Below, one piece after another: positions 25,670-34,158 of a DNA stretch of 64,000 nucleotides. The translations under genes were made by a program, and so were the position numbers. The DNA lies in NCBI RefSeq assembly GCF_001895925.1, contig NZ_MPPI01000001.1:381715-445714 (forward strand), given 5' to 3'. The stretch comes from Phormidesmis priestleyi ULC007. GTDB taxonomy: Bacteria; Cyanobacteriota; Cyanobacteriia; Leptolyngbyales; Leptolyngbyaceae. Position 1 is the stretch's first letter. Each line of letters starts with the position of its first letter. Below the pieces are notes generated by a model, which saw nothing but the letters and a program-made list of their open reading frames with translations, did no database searches and was not told the origin of the DNA.

Positions 25670-26139
25670 CGGCGCGATCGGTCAAGGTTAACTGAAAGCT
25701 TGCAGCATTTTTAGTCAGTCCGTTGACCCGCCCTGAACTGAAGTTCGGGCGGGAGAATGCCATGAACAACAGGTTCTTATCGCCCAGATGACACAGGTGC
25801 AAGATCTAAATCAATCAATTGTTTTTAACAGAAGAATAGTCTCTTGGAAATACTTTATTGGTTCCACAGCCCTAACTCAGGCTAGAGGAGAGGTGACGCT
25901 GATCTTTTTAAGATTAGCCTCAAATGTTCGTAGCTACAAGCGGCTTGAGTGCCGTTCTTCAACCTGTTATCGCTGTTGTATCCACAGCGCTGAATCCTTC
26001 TCGTGATCTTCGTTTTAGAAATTTGACAAACGAATAACGCAAGAATACGGCGATCGTAGGCAACGAGATCAACACACCGCAGAAATCGCTCGATGCCTCG
26101 CTTAAATTGCGTCACGATCGCCCACTCTTTAACGAACAA
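25670..26139. other. Gene-poor spacer with GC-rich hairpin
   Basis: No convincing gene. A hairpin at 25727-25753 (CCCGCCCTGAACT / AGTTCGGGCGGG, one-base bulge) begins 57 nt after the STAND stop and may terminate transcription, although no T-run follows; it also resembles the subterminal hairpins of IS200/IS605-type ends. A 37-codon open frame at 25924-26037 (MFVATSGLSAVLQPVIAVVS) is possible but unsupported. Confidence 0.5.
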
Positions 26140-26471
26140 ATGACTCCAGAACTATCGAGAAGAAAGTCACCGGAGCAGGAGCCGCCGCGATTGCCCTTGG
26201 CAGCCCGCTTTTGACTGAAACCGCAGACGCGGCATCTACACCTGATGCTCAAATGAAGGCAGTTCCAGACGAATTAGCCAGCTTTGAAGCCCCTCCGATC
26301 GAGCAACAGTCTTCCTTTAATGCGCGCAACAATGCGACGATCGCCAATGCGGTGATGGGTGTGCTTGCCAAGCGGGGTAGGCCTGCGGTTGAAGCAGTGG
26401 GAAATGTCAGCCACAAATTGATCCCCGGCCCTGAAGGCAGGGCTGGTTTATTAGTAAGAGAAAAAAGCTAG
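26140..26471 (+). pseudogene. Remnant of an exported alpha/beta hydrolase (5' end only)
   Basis: The frame from ATG 26140 gives MTPELSRRK; a one-base deletion there shifts to VTGAGAAAIALGSPLL, together forming a Tat-type leader (SRRKxTGAG). The sequence continues for ~85 codons (NNATIANAVMGVLAKRGRP, AVEAVGNVSHKLIPGPEG), matching the region just before the catalytic domain of esterase/lipase-type hydrolases, and then ends in unrelated codons at a small hairpin (GCCCTGAAGGCAGGGC). No HGGG or GxSxG motif follows. It is both frameshifted and truncated. Confidence 0.55.
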
Positions 26472-26573
26472 ACTCCCTATTTCTCCCTTGATCGCTTTGA
26501 ACATTATGTACAGAGGCAACCAATTCATAAGGGCTTCAACATCATTCTTTTTTCAACAAACCAGTCCTGCCAA

Positions 26574-26638
26574 TTTTGGGGGACTTCAAGCCCAGAATTG
26601 AGATTCAAAGTCCCCCAAAATTGGGAGATTTAGGGGAC
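26574..26638. repeat. Palindromic spacer repeat (GGGGGACTT family), copy 1
   Basis: TTTTGGGGGACTT and AAGTCCCCCAAAA form a hairpin, followed by TTGGGAGATTTAGGGGAC. Related copies are at 32551-32587 and 44296-44378. It sits in the spacer between the hydrolase remnant and the 3' end of hemJ and could terminate hemJ transcription. Confidence 0.75.
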
Positions 26639-26695
26639 AGCCCGGATTTGCAACCGTAGCGAAAAGCTTCATCGAATTCACGTTAATTTACAATC

Positions 26696-27292
26696 CTAAG
26701 CGCCCACTTCTGAAGTCGATTTTGTTGCAACGGTGGCTTCTGCCAGCTCTTTCTCTTTTGCCAGTCTGCGCTTTTTAGCATAAAGCTGAATGATCGCCGC
26801 CATTGCCACGATCATGGCAAAGATTCCCCAGGCGGTGGCGCTAGTGGGTAAATTGTTCTTAAACACTGCCAACATCACGACAATCACAAAAAACACAGTC
26901 GGCAACTCGTTAAACCAGCGAAACTGTTGCCCAGTCATTTTGCATTCGTCGGCAGCGAGTCGCTTCATGATAATTTTGCAGTAGTGGTGATAAACCAGCA
27001 AAACTGCAACGCAGGCAAGTTTGGCGTGCAGCCAGGGTTCTTTGAGCACGTCTGGTTCGGTGGTGACCAGCCCGATCGCCATGACAACCGTCAACAACAT
27101 TGCAGGAGTCATGATGATGCTATAAAGGCGCTTCTCCATGATCTGGTATTGATTTTTGAGAATGGTGCGCGCTGGCTCTGATTGTTCGTCAGCTTCTGCG
27201 TGATAAACAAACAGTCGAGGTAGATAAAACATTCCTGCAAACCAGGCGACAATTCCCACAAGGTGAAATGCTTTGAACCAGAGATATGTCAT
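26696..27292 (-). CDS. hemJ: Protoporphyrinogen oxidase HemJ
   Basis: 198 aa with four to five membrane helices. The N-terminus YLWFKAFHLVGIVAWFAGMF followed by YLPRLFVYHAE holds the conserved histidines and the arginine of the HemJ (UPF0093) family; later conserved parts are EKRLYSIIMTPAML, PWLHAKLACVAVLLVYHHYC and RWFNELPTVFFVIVVMLAVF. HemJ is the haem-binding oxidase converting protoporphyrinogen IX to protoporphyrin IX in most cyanobacteria, feeding haem and chlorophyll synthesis. The C-terminal ~30 residues are a variable charged tail. Confidence 0.95.
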   Translation of the reverse strand: MTYLWFKAFHLVGIVAWFAGMFYLPRLFVYHAEADEQSEPARTILKNQYQIMEKRLYSIIMTPAMLLTVVMAIGLVTTEPDVLKEPWLHAKLACVAVLLVYHHYCKIIMKRLAADECKMTGQQFRWFNELPTVFFVIVVMLAVFKNNLPTSATAWGIFAMIVAMAAIIQLYAKKRRLAKEKELAEATVATKSTSEVGA

Positions 27293-27430
27293 AAAAAATT
27301 CTTCGAGATTTTGAATTACGAAACGAATCTGCTCAAGGAGATTGAGACGGACTATCTATAATTCTCTAATATTGAGGCATCAAGCGGTAAGCGCGTTGGC
27401 AATTTGAAATCTAGAATTACGATCGTAGGC

Positions 27431-27764
27431 TGTGGAAAACTCTAATTTATATAAAAATTGAATTGCTAATCCACGCCCTGGGCGATCGGGCTACCTCGTT
27501 TTGCTAGAAACCAGTACATACATAGTTCTCAGCCATAATCAATCAACTTTTGAGCTAGATTTCTCTTTTGAGGAAAATTTAAACCGTCTTTGCTAAAAGG
27601 TGATAAAGTATGGAGCGGTTCATCTCAAACATCACGAGAGAATCAGGGTTTGAGCGCGTAAATTAAGAAAAGCCCTTCACAGGCAAAAAGTTTTCCACAG
27701 AGCAGAAAAACCGATTCTGCTGGATCAGTTGATCTGTGGAAAACTTTGAATGTTCTGTGGAAAA
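27431..27764. other. DnaA-box cluster (candidate oriC or DnaA-binding locus)
   Basis: Within the 518-nt gene-free spacer between hemJ and the DUF3082 gene, the perfect 9-mer TTTTCCACA occurs four times: minus strand at 27431-27439, plus at 27691-27699, minus at 27735-27743 and 27756-27764. Three lie within 74 bp. The middle two form a 12-bp inverted repeat (GTTTTCCACAGA / TCTGTGGAAAAC). An AT-rich tract (ATTTATATAAAAATTGAATTG region, 27444-27465) sits next to the first box, as a DNA-unwinding element might. No other feature is visible in this spacer. Confidence 0.5.
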
Positions 27765-27810
27765 GCTAGAGGGCAATTCTAAAATCTTTCTGGATCTGCG
27801 AACCCTTAGA

Positions 27811-28140
27811 TCAGTCTACCGTCGATCGCTGCTTTACTTGCCCAATCAAAACCTGAATGCCTAAGCCAAATAGCCCGACGGCAGCTAACCCAAAAATTCC
27901 GGTGCCCAAGGCGCTTAACCCAACCACCAATGTTCTGACTGCAACGGCAATATTGATGGTGGTGACGTTGTGATATTGCAAAGGTCTGTTAGCGAAAGCG
28001 AGGGCGATCGATTGAGTCATGTTGTATAAAACCAACGCAATTCCACCCGCGACGAGCGAACCCAAGACGCACTGGAGAGGGCTGGGCATTGCGTTAGATC
28101 GAGTCTTGGATTGAGAAGATTCAGACGAAGATTCAGGCAT
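27811..28140 (-). CDS. DUF3082-type membrane protein
   Basis: 109 aa with a polar Ser-rich N-terminus and two membrane helices (VLGSLVAGGIALVLYNMTQS, LSALGTGIFGLAAVGLFGLG). The LQCVLGSLVAGGIALVLY pattern and the position directly behind ispE match the cyanobacterial DUF3082 family, which commonly follows ispE. Function unknown. The start lies 6 nt after the ispE stop, so it is almost certainly cotranscribed. Confidence 0.8.
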   Translation of the reverse strand: MPESSSESSQSKTRSNAMPSPLQCVLGSLVAGGIALVLYNMTQSIALAFANRPLQYHNVTTINIAVAVRTLVVGLSALGTGIFGLAAVGLFGLGIQVLIGQVKQRSTVD

Positions 28141-28146
28141 ATTTCA

Positions 28147-29088
28147 TTAACTGGTTGCTAACCGAACTCCAGACGGACAAAACCTCGTAACCCAGAGATC
28201 TAGATTGGGGTCAGCGATCGCCCCTTTCATCTGCTCTCTAACTTGCTCGGCGTGGGCTTGAGACTCGACTAGCCCAAAAACCGTAGAGCCAGAACCAGAC
28301 ATCATCGTGCCCAACACCCCTAAACTTTGAAAGCGATCGCGGAGCTGCTGCACTTGCAGATATTCGGGCAACACGACGCGCTCAAGATCATTGTGGAGTA
28401 GTTTACCAATTTGAGCGAGATTTTGCTGGGCGATCGCTGCCATCATTCCTCTAGACTGCTGTTTTCGAGTCTCTATCTCACTCACACTTTTTGGATAGGT
28501 GTCACCAAACTGCTGTCGGTAGGTTTTATAGGCCCAGGGAGTCGAAACTGGCAAATCGCGATATTTGGCCAGCACCACATATATATCGTGAAGATCGGGC
28601 AAACCGTCTAGTTGTTCTCCCCGCCCGGTCGCCAGCGAGGTGCCGCCTGAGATGCAAAACGGAATGTCTGACCCTAGCGTTGCACCCAACTCTTGCAGTT
28701 CGGAGTGGGTGAGTCCTAAATTCCACATTAGATCTAGACCGACCAGCACCGCCGCCGCATTGCTAGAGCCACCTGCTAACCCTGCGCCCAGAGGGATGCG
28801 CTTCTGAATATTAATTTCGACTCCCCCAAACTTGGCAAAATAGTCTGGAAACTGCCGCACCATCAAATCGGCGGCTTTGTAAGCCAGGTTTGTTTGATCT
28901 TGAGGCACATCGGGATGGTTGCACCGAACCTGAATCGTCTCTGCCCCGATCGGGCGCACGGTCACTAAATCGGCTAACTCGATGCTTTGCAGCACCATCA
29001 CCAACTCATGGAACCCATCGGGACGATCGCCCACAATTTGCAGATAGAGATTAATTTTTGCTGGAGCAACGAGAGAATAGGAGCGCAT
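28147..29088 (-). CDS. ispE: 4-(cytidine 5'-diphospho)-2-C-methyl-D-erythritol kinase
   Basis: 313 aa. GHMP-kinase motifs are intact: PAKINLYLQIVGDRPDGFHE at the N-terminus (catalytic Lys), IPLGAGLAGGSSNAAAVLVG as the ATP-binding glycine-rich loop, and MSGSGSTVFGLV in the C-terminal third. The enzyme phosphorylates CDP-methylerythritol in the MEP pathway to isoprenoids, the route that supplies carotenoids, phytol and the UppS substrate. It sits between rsmA (13 nt upstream) and the DUF3082 gene, in the same direction. Confidence 0.97.
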   Translation of the reverse strand: MRSYSLVAPAKINLYLQIVGDRPDGFHELVMVLQSIELADLVTVRPIGAETIQVRCNHPDVPQDQTNLAYKAADLMVRQFPDYFAKFGGVEINIQKRIPLGAGLAGGSSNAAAVLVGLDLMWNLGLTHSELQELGATLGSDIPFCISGGTSLATGRGEQLDGLPDLHDIYVVLAKYRDLPVSTPWAYKTYRQQFGDTYPKSVSEIETRKQQSRGMMAAIAQQNLAQIGKLLHNDLERVVLPEYLQVQQLRDRFQSLGVLGTMMSGSGSTVFGLVESQAHAEQVREQMKGAIADPNLDLWVTRFCPSGVRLATS

Positions 29089-29101
29089 AAAAAGTTGGGG
29101 G

Positions 29102-29950
29102 TCAGGGTTCTGGGGTCAGGGTGGGTGAGCCATTGCCCACGACTTCTACGGTGTTGCTGAGTGCGACCCAATTGGCGACGCTGAGATCTTCGGCACGAGC
29201 TTGAGGGTTGACTTCTAATTGTTCCAGAATCTGGGTCAGTCGATCGCCTTCGATCAAACTCTTCAAATTGTTTCGCAGCATTTTGCGCTTGCTAGAGAAA
29301 CCAAGTCTAATCAGCGTCTCCATTTGTCGCGGATTGTGAGCCGGGTTTTCAACCAGACGCGGCCGCAGACAAATCACCGCCGAATCTACTTTTGGCGGTG
29401 GCTGAAAGGCTTTAGCTGGGACATCACAAACAAACTGACAATCTGCTAGATATTGAACCCGCACTGACAACGCACCAAAATGGGTCGAGCTAGGATTGGC
29501 ACACAGCCGCAGTGCCACTTCTTTTTGCACCAGTAGCACGATCGAGTTAAAGGGATTGGGATTGGGACTTGCGATCGTGCCCAGCAATTTTTCTAAAATC
29601 GGCCCAGTAATGTTGTAGGGAATATTGGCGACAACTTTTTTAGGATTTTGAAAGGCAGGTGCAGGTTCTAGAAGTTCGTCAAAGTCAATCGATAAAAAAT
29701 CTCCTTGCAGCAGCAGAAAATTTTTGACTTGACCCAGTTTTTTAGCGAGAAGTTGACACAAATCTCGATCGATTTCAACGGCGACAACGGCTTCAGCTTG
29801 GGCTAATAATTGCCGTGTCAAAACGCCTGTACCTGGCCCAATTTCTAGGACTCGATCGGACTTTGATAACTCTGCCGAACTGACAATTTTAGCCAATGCC
29901 TTTTCGCTGCGGAGCCAATGTTGACCAAATTGTTTGCGGGTTTTGGTCAC
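29102..29950 (-). CDS. rsmA: 16S rRNA A1518/A1519 dimethyltransferase
   Basis: 282 aa from the GTG at 29950 (VTKTRKQFGQHWLRSEKALA), 4 nt after the purM stop; a TTG at 29971 would overlap purM and is less likely. KQFGQHWL, VLEIGPGTGVLTRQLLAQA (SAM motif I), VVANIPYNITGPI (catalytic NxPY) and VQKEVALRL are diagnostic of KsgA/RsmA. It dimethylates two adenosines in helix 45 of 16S rRNA late in 30S assembly. Part of the purM-rsmA-ispE run. Confidence 0.96.
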   Translation of the reverse strand: MTKTRKQFGQHWLRSEKALAKIVSSAELSKSDRVLEIGPGTGVLTRQLLAQAEAVVAVEIDRDLCQLLAKKLGQVKNFLLLQGDFLSIDFDELLEPAPAFQNPKKVVANIPYNITGPILEKLLGTIASPNPNPFNSIVLLVQKEVALRLCANPSSTHFGALSVRVQYLADCQFVCDVPAKAFQPPPKVDSAVICLRPRLVENPAHNPRQMETLIRLGFSSKRKMLRNNLKSLIEGDRLTQILEQLEVNPQARAEDLSVANWVALSNTVEVVGNGSPTLTPEP

Positions 29951-29954
29951 AATT

Positions 29955-30983
29955 TTACGCAGGTAAACCAACTAACTGTCCAGCACCGGGAATCACCGTG
30001 CCGATCGTGGATGCTTTAATTGTTTGAGACGCAAAAAATTCTAGGGTTTCTGCTGCACGATCGGGCGGCACAATCACCACAAACCCAATTCCCATATTAA
30101 ACGTATTCAACATATCGATCGGGCTAACGTTTCCTTGAGTGGCTAACCAATTAAAGATGGGTAAAACGTCCCAACTATTTGGATTCACTTCAACTGTTTG
30201 GTCTTTTTGCAAACAGCGAGGCAAATTTTCTGGCAGCCCGCCCCCCGTAATGTGCGCCATGCCATGAATGGGAATCTGATGTTTGAGCGCCGCCAAAATC
30301 GGCTTAACGTAAATGTGAGTCGGAGTCAGTAGAACTTCACCGAGACTTTTTCCAGCCAGAATTTTGGGACGATCGCTCCACTCAAATCCACGATCGCTGA
30401 CAATTTTGCGAACCAAACTAAAACCATTGCTGTGTACGCCGCTGCTCGGAAGCCCGATCGCTACATCTCCAATTTGCACTTGAGAGCCGTCTAAAATCAG
30501 ACTTTTTTCGACAATACCGACGCAGAAACCTGCTAAATCATATTCATCTGCCTGATAAAACCCTGGCATCTCAGCCGTTTCTCCACCTAGCAGCGCACAT
30601 CCTGCCAACTCACACCCTTGCACAATGCCTAACACGACCTCTGCCAGTTGTTCGGGTTGCAGATGCCCGGTTGCTAAATAATCTAAAAAGAACAGTGGCT
30701 CTGCTCCACAGGTCAGCACATCGTTGACGCACATGGCAACGAGATCAACGCCAACCGTATCGTGACAATTTAAGGTGTGAGCGAGTTTGAGCTTAGTGCC
30801 CACGCCATCGGTGCCCGATACCAAAACGGGTTCTTGATAGCCTGTCGGCAGTTGAAACAATCCGCTAAAGCCACCAATGCCGCCCAACACTTCGGGGCGA
30901 TAGGTGCGTTTAATCATGCTGCCGATGCGATCGACAAATGCCCGCCCTGCTTCAACGTCAACCCCAGCCTCTCGATAATCCAT
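29955..30983 (-). CDS. purM: Phosphoribosylformylglycinamidine cyclo-ligase
   Basis: 342 aa from the ATG at 30983 ([20 protein letters not shown]), which has GAGGTG upstream and matches the family N-terminus; the frame extends a further 30 codons upstream without domain content. Motifs: [59 protein letters not shown] and [14 protein letters not shown]. The enzyme closes the imidazole ring to give AIR in purine synthesis. The upstream 415 nt are the spacer shared with rlpA. Confidence 0.97.
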   Translation of the reverse strand: MDYREAGVDVEAGRAFVDRIGSMIKRTYRPEVLGGIGGFSGLFQLPTGYQEPVLVSGTDGVGTKLKLAHTLNCHDTVGVDLVAMCVNDVLTCGAEPLFFLDYLATGHLQPEQLAEVVLGIVQGCELAGCALLGGETAEMPGFYQADEYDLAGFCVGIVEKSLILDGSQVQIGDVAIGLPSSGVHSNGFSLVRKIVSDRGFEWSDRPKILAGKSLGEVLLTPTHIYVKPILAALKHQIPIHGMAHITGGGLPENLPRCLQKDQTVEVNPNSWDVLPIFNWLATQGNVSPIDMLNTFNMGIGFVVIVPPDRAAETLEFFASQTIKASTIGTVIPGAGQLVGLPA

Positions 30984-31099
30984 GAAATGAACACCTCTGT
31001 ATCCGTCACCAATGCTGAGTGCTGCAATTTTGACCCACGCAAAATCACTGAGTTTTTCTGGCTGTGCAGACACAAGACTTCAGCATACCCTACAAACAC

Positions 31100-31218
31100 T
31101 GTGAAGCTAGTGTGAAGTTTTAGTAAAGTTCCTAATCGCAGCAAATCTTAAAACTTTTCTAGAACCATCGCAGGATAAGGCTTTGAAGTCAAACACGCAG
31201 TGTGAAGGTAACATGAAG
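31100..31218. promoter_or_regulatory. Two pairs of 11-bp-spaced TGTGAAG direct repeats
   Basis: TGTGAAG at 31100 and 31111 and TGTGAAG/CATGAAG at 31201 and 31212 each repeat with exactly 11-bp spacing and are followed by TTT. Tandem half-sites one helical turn apart are typical of OmpR/PhoB-type response regulators. They lie in the 415-nt spacer between the divergent purM and rlpA genes, so could control either. The regulator is not identified. Confidence 0.45.
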
Positions 31219-31398
31219 TTTCTTTGCATACTGATAGCACCCTGATCCCCTGGGCAAAAACTTCATGGTAGTCTGTTGCAGTTCTGTAACTGGGAGTAAA
31301 AAACGGAACGAGTACGAGTTAACTAAAAGCCTCTTGCAAATTTGCAATCTGCTTACCGAACTCAGGCTCGATGGCAAATGTCCTTCACACACGGAGAT

Positions 31399-32463
31399 AT
31401 GAATCAAAAACTTATTAGCGGTCTGACTGCAACCCTGTTGATCACTACCTTGTTAGGTCTCAACCAACGCAGTAACGCCGAATCATCCCCAGCGGTGAGT
31501 CAAGCTTCTGAAGCCGATCAAAATTCTCCACCGCGCCCGCATTCGCCGATAGGCGATGTTGTCAAAGTCGGTGAGCAACAGAGCCAAACCCCGTCCTCAG
31601 AGGACTCGATCGCCAAGATTCAAACCCACGAGCGCGCTGGACGCAAAGCCGCAACGCTCTATGTTCGCAACATCCCGGTTCTAACCTTTGTCGGTTCACA
31701 GTCAGCCTCCTCTAACGGCGTAAAAATGGGAGCAACGCAGACTGATGAATCTTCTCAAATCGCCAAACTCAAGTCTGGTTCTGTGAGTGCAGCAGCAGCA
31801 CCTTCTTCAGATCAGCGTCAGAATTCTACCCAAACTTCGCAGTCTGATCCGGTCACAAGAGCCACCGCGATCGCTGCCAAACTCAACCAACTCTATCGCC
31901 AAGGGGTCGATGCAAAAGGCATCACCGTCAGATGGAAGCAAGCCCCCAACGGAAAAGGCGATCGCTACATCATCGAGGCTAACAAGACGACGATCGTGGC
32001 AGTTGATGCCGATACGATTTTGCCCGACACCACCAAAAACCCTGAGCAAGATGCGCTGCAAGTTACCAATCGGCTTCGTCGTCTGATCGGAGATGCCGCA
32101 CCGCTCAAAGGAGTGCCTAACAAGCCAAACAATGGAGGACAGCAGATTTCTCTAGGCCCGATTAAGCTTCGCATTAATGGTTGGGCATCTTGGTATGGCC
32201 CTGGATTTGATGGCAACGCGAGTGCGAGTGGTGAGACTTTCAATCAAAATGCGATGACGGCGGCTCATCGCTCTCTGCCATTTGGGACACAAGTGCAAGT
32301 CACGAATCTAGATAACGGACGATCGGTGATTGTGCGAATCAACGATCGTGGCCCTTTTTCGGGCAATCGTGTGATTGACCTTTCAACAGGAGCCGCCCGT
32401 GTTTTGGGAGTCATCCAAAGTGGCATTGCCCCAGTGCGCCTAGAGGTGATGAGTTCTCGATAG
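31399..32463 (+). CDS. rlpA: RlpA-like septal/cell-wall lytic transglycosylase
   Basis: 354 aa from the ATG at 31399 (ACGGAGAT just upstream); a longer frame from 31342 lacks support. N-terminal signal peptide (LISGLTATLLITTLLGLNQR). A long low-complexity middle leads to the C-terminal RlpA double-psi beta-barrel: NGWASWYGPGFDGNASASGE, TFNQNAMTAAHRSLPFGTQV, VRINDRGPFSGNRVIDLS, with the catalytic-type Glu and Asp present. RlpA proteins bind or cleave denuded peptidoglycan glycan strands and help daughter-cell separation. No SPOR domain is visible. Confidence 0.88.
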   Translation: MNQKLISGLTATLLITTLLGLNQRSNAESSPAVSQASEADQNSPPRPHSPIGDVVKVGEQQSQTPSSEDSIAKIQTHERAGRKAATLYVRNIPVLTFVGSQSASSNGVKMGATQTDESSQIAKLKSGSVSAAAAPSSDQRQNSTQTSQSDPVTRATAIAAKLNQLYRQGVDAKGITVRWKQAPNGKGDRYIIEANKTTIVAVDADTILPDTTKNPEQDALQVTNRLRRLIGDAAPLKGVPNKPNNGGQQISLGPIKLRINGWASWYGPGFDGNASASGETFNQNAMTAAHRSLPFGTQVQVTNLDNGRSVIVRINDRGPFSGNRVIDLSTGAARVLGVIQSGIAPVRLEVMSSR

Positions 32464-32550
32464 TTCGTCTGACCATTAACCACATGAGTTCGATAGAAGT
32501 GGTTCACTCCGAACATCTTTGCTGAGCTGAAGGCAGTGTGAATTCGGGAA

Positions 32551-32587
32551 GCCCCCTAAATCCCCCAATTTGGGGGATTTAGGGGGC
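32551..32587. repeat. Perfect 18-bp-arm palindrome (GGGGGATTTAGGGGG family), copy 2
   Basis: GCCCCCTAAATCCCCCAA and its exact reverse complement are separated by one base. It lies downstream of rlpA and between convergent genes, so it could serve as a bidirectional terminator. Related to the repeats at 26574 and 44296. Confidence 0.85.
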
Positions 32588-32638
32588 AGAAGCCGCTGAG
32601 AACGAAGCGAAAAAACTCGTCGAACTCACGTATTAACC

Positions 32639-32700
32639 GTAGGGACATGCCATGCCGTGTCCCCGTGACCCAATTAGGACACGACATGTCGTGTCCCTAC
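32639..32700. repeat. Inverted repeat with 24-bp arms (GTAGGGACA...TGTCCCTAC)
   Basis: Left arm 32639-32662 and right arm 32677-32700 are complementary at 21 of 24 positions around a 14-nt loop (CCGTGACCCAATTA region). A family distinct from the adjacent GGGGGATTT palindrome. Non-coding; sits 7 nt from the 3' end of the methyltransferase gene. Confidence 0.8.
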
Positions 32701-32707
32701 GATCAGA

Positions 32708-33898
32708 TTAAAATTCCCTTAACCCAATCAAAGGTCGCTCGGTTTCTTGTTTTGTCAAACCTTTGCTTTGAATCAAAACGCCGAAGTTGCCGAGTCCCAT
32801 TGGGTTCATCAGTTGGTGAAGCGCGTCACGACGAAGAATTGCATTCTGAATGTCTTGAGCATTTTTAGCGTCAATTTGACTGAGCGCCGTCAGTCGATCG
32901 CTCAACCCCAACGCCATTAAAAATAACCCTTGCTGGGTAAATCCTAAAGTTTTTAAGCCACAGCGATCGCCCTGCCCCTCTAGTGCGGTGAAGTCAACGT
33001 GAGCCGTGATATCTTGTTGACCCACATTGATATAAGGATTGTTGTGATGGCTATGCTGGTAGTAACACTGCAACGTTCCCTGCGATCGTCTGGGATTATA
33101 ATAGCGAGTCGCGGTGTAACCATAATCGATCGTTAAAATATAGCCACGCTGGATACGATCGCAGACTAAACTCAGCCAATCTAATGCCGCTAAGTTGACC
33201 TCAGTCCGATAGCCATCTGGGTAATTAGGCGAGAATAAATCAATTCCGTTTAGATCAAAATAGTCAGTCAACCTCGAAGTCGAGGGTTCATCAATCACCT
33301 CCGCAAATCCGTTCGGCTGTGCAGTGACGTAAATCTCTTGGAGTTTGCGATCGGTCAATGTCACCAGATGCACCGGAAAAGCATCAATCAATTCATTTGA
33401 GAAGACGCAACCTGTGATCGAATGAGCAGGAATTTCGTCTAGCGATCGCCACTCAATCTTCACCTTTGCTTGCCACGACTTTAATCGTTGCTGCTGCTCT
33501 GCCATCAAAGCGGCGGCTTTCTCAACAATCACATAGTCTAGACAAGCGAAACAATCAGGATGATGACGTTGCAAACCGCTCAAAACATCTGCGGCTAATA
33601 GTCCTTGTCCGGCTCCTATTTCAACTAAGGTGAATGACTGAGGCTGACCCAAAATTTGCCACATCTCTGCAAACTGTTTAGCCAATAACTCACCAAAATC
33701 AACCGCTAAATGGGGCGAGGTGAGAAAGTCACCGTGCGCCCCAATTTTTCCGCGATTTGCAGCATAGTAGCCATAGTGTGGATGGTAAAGCGCCATCTCC
33801 ATATACTCAGCAAATGAAATCCGACATTCGGAACTGTGGAGAATCTGCTGAGTAATCAAACTAGAAAGGTCAGATGTGCGATCGGGTAAATCGTTCAC
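32708..33898 (-). CDS. MidA/NDUFAF7-family SAM-dependent methyltransferase
   Basis: 396 aa. Family motifs run in order: ISFAEYMEMALYHPHYGYYA, GDFLTSPHLAVDFGELLAKQ, FTLVEIGAGQGLLAADVL (SAM motif I), CVFSNELIDAFPVHLV, RGYILTIDYGYTATRYYN and LQCYYQHSHHNNPYINVG with DITAHVDFTAL. The mitochondrial homologue NDUFAF7 dimethylates an arginine of the 49-kDa complex I subunit; notably that subunit's homologue, ndhH, lies only ~1 kb away here. Whether the cyanobacterial protein methylates NdhH is inference. Confidence 0.9.
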   Translation of the reverse strand: MNDLPDRTSDLSSLITQQILHSSECRISFAEYMEMALYHPHYGYYAANRGKIGAHGDFLTSPHLAVDFGELLAKQFAEMWQILGQPQSFTLVEIGAGQGLLAADVLSGLQRHHPDCFACLDYVIVEKAAALMAEQQQRLKSWQAKVKIEWRSLDEIPAHSITGCVFSNELIDAFPVHLVTLTDRKLQEIYVTAQPNGFAEVIDEPSTSRLTDYFDLNGIDLFSPNYPDGYRTEVNLAALDWLSLVCDRIQRGYILTIDYGYTATRYYNPRRSQGTLQCYYQHSHHNNPYINVGQQDITAHVDFTALEGQGDRCGLKTLGFTQQGLFLMALGLSDRLTALSQIDAKNAQDIQNAILRRDALHQLMNPMGLGNFGVLIQSKGLTKQETERPLIGLREF

Positions 33899-33957
33899 AG
33901 TAAAAATTAGCCTCTGTCTGACCTCTAAACCCTAACATCTGGCTCGTTAGAGTTGAG

Positions 33958-34158
33958 TTAAGCGATCGCAGCAGGAATGACTTCCTTCTTAACCGTTTCA
34001 AAAGCGATCATAAAATCAGTCTGGGGTCGGGTTTGCTTCAGCACCTTTATATAACAATCGGCATCGGTGCGGCGACGGAAGCGAATAACTAACTGACGTT
34101 GAAGATCGGGCAGGGTTTGATAGACAGCCCAGGGAGTCAATTGCTCTTGATAATTCAT
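33958..34158 (-). CDS. Small conserved cyanobacterial protein
   Basis: 66 aa from the ATG at 34158 (MNYQEQLTPWAVYQTLPDLQ); an ATG at 34209 would add a low-complexity Ser/Thr/Pro stretch. Contains RFRRRTDADCYIKVLKQTRP. The NYQEQLTPWAVY...RFRRRSDAD pattern is found in short cyanobacterial proteins of unknown function. No catalytic residues are apparent. It lies 60 nt upstream (on its strand) of the MidA-type gene. Confidence 0.65.
   Translation of the reverse strand: MNYQEQLTPWAVYQTLPDLQRQLVIRFRRRTDADCYIKVLKQTRPQTDFMIAFETVKKEVIPAAIA

Noticed and set aside
27690-27744. GTTTTCCACAGA inverted repeat considered only as a terminator of the DUF3082 gene
   Set aside because: No T-run follows on either strand, and two further isolated exact copies of the same 9-mer point to DnaA boxes instead.
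30777-31115. 112-codon plus-strand frame overlapping the purM 5' end
   Set aside because: Antisense to the conserved purM N-terminus, with no domain or ribosome-binding site.
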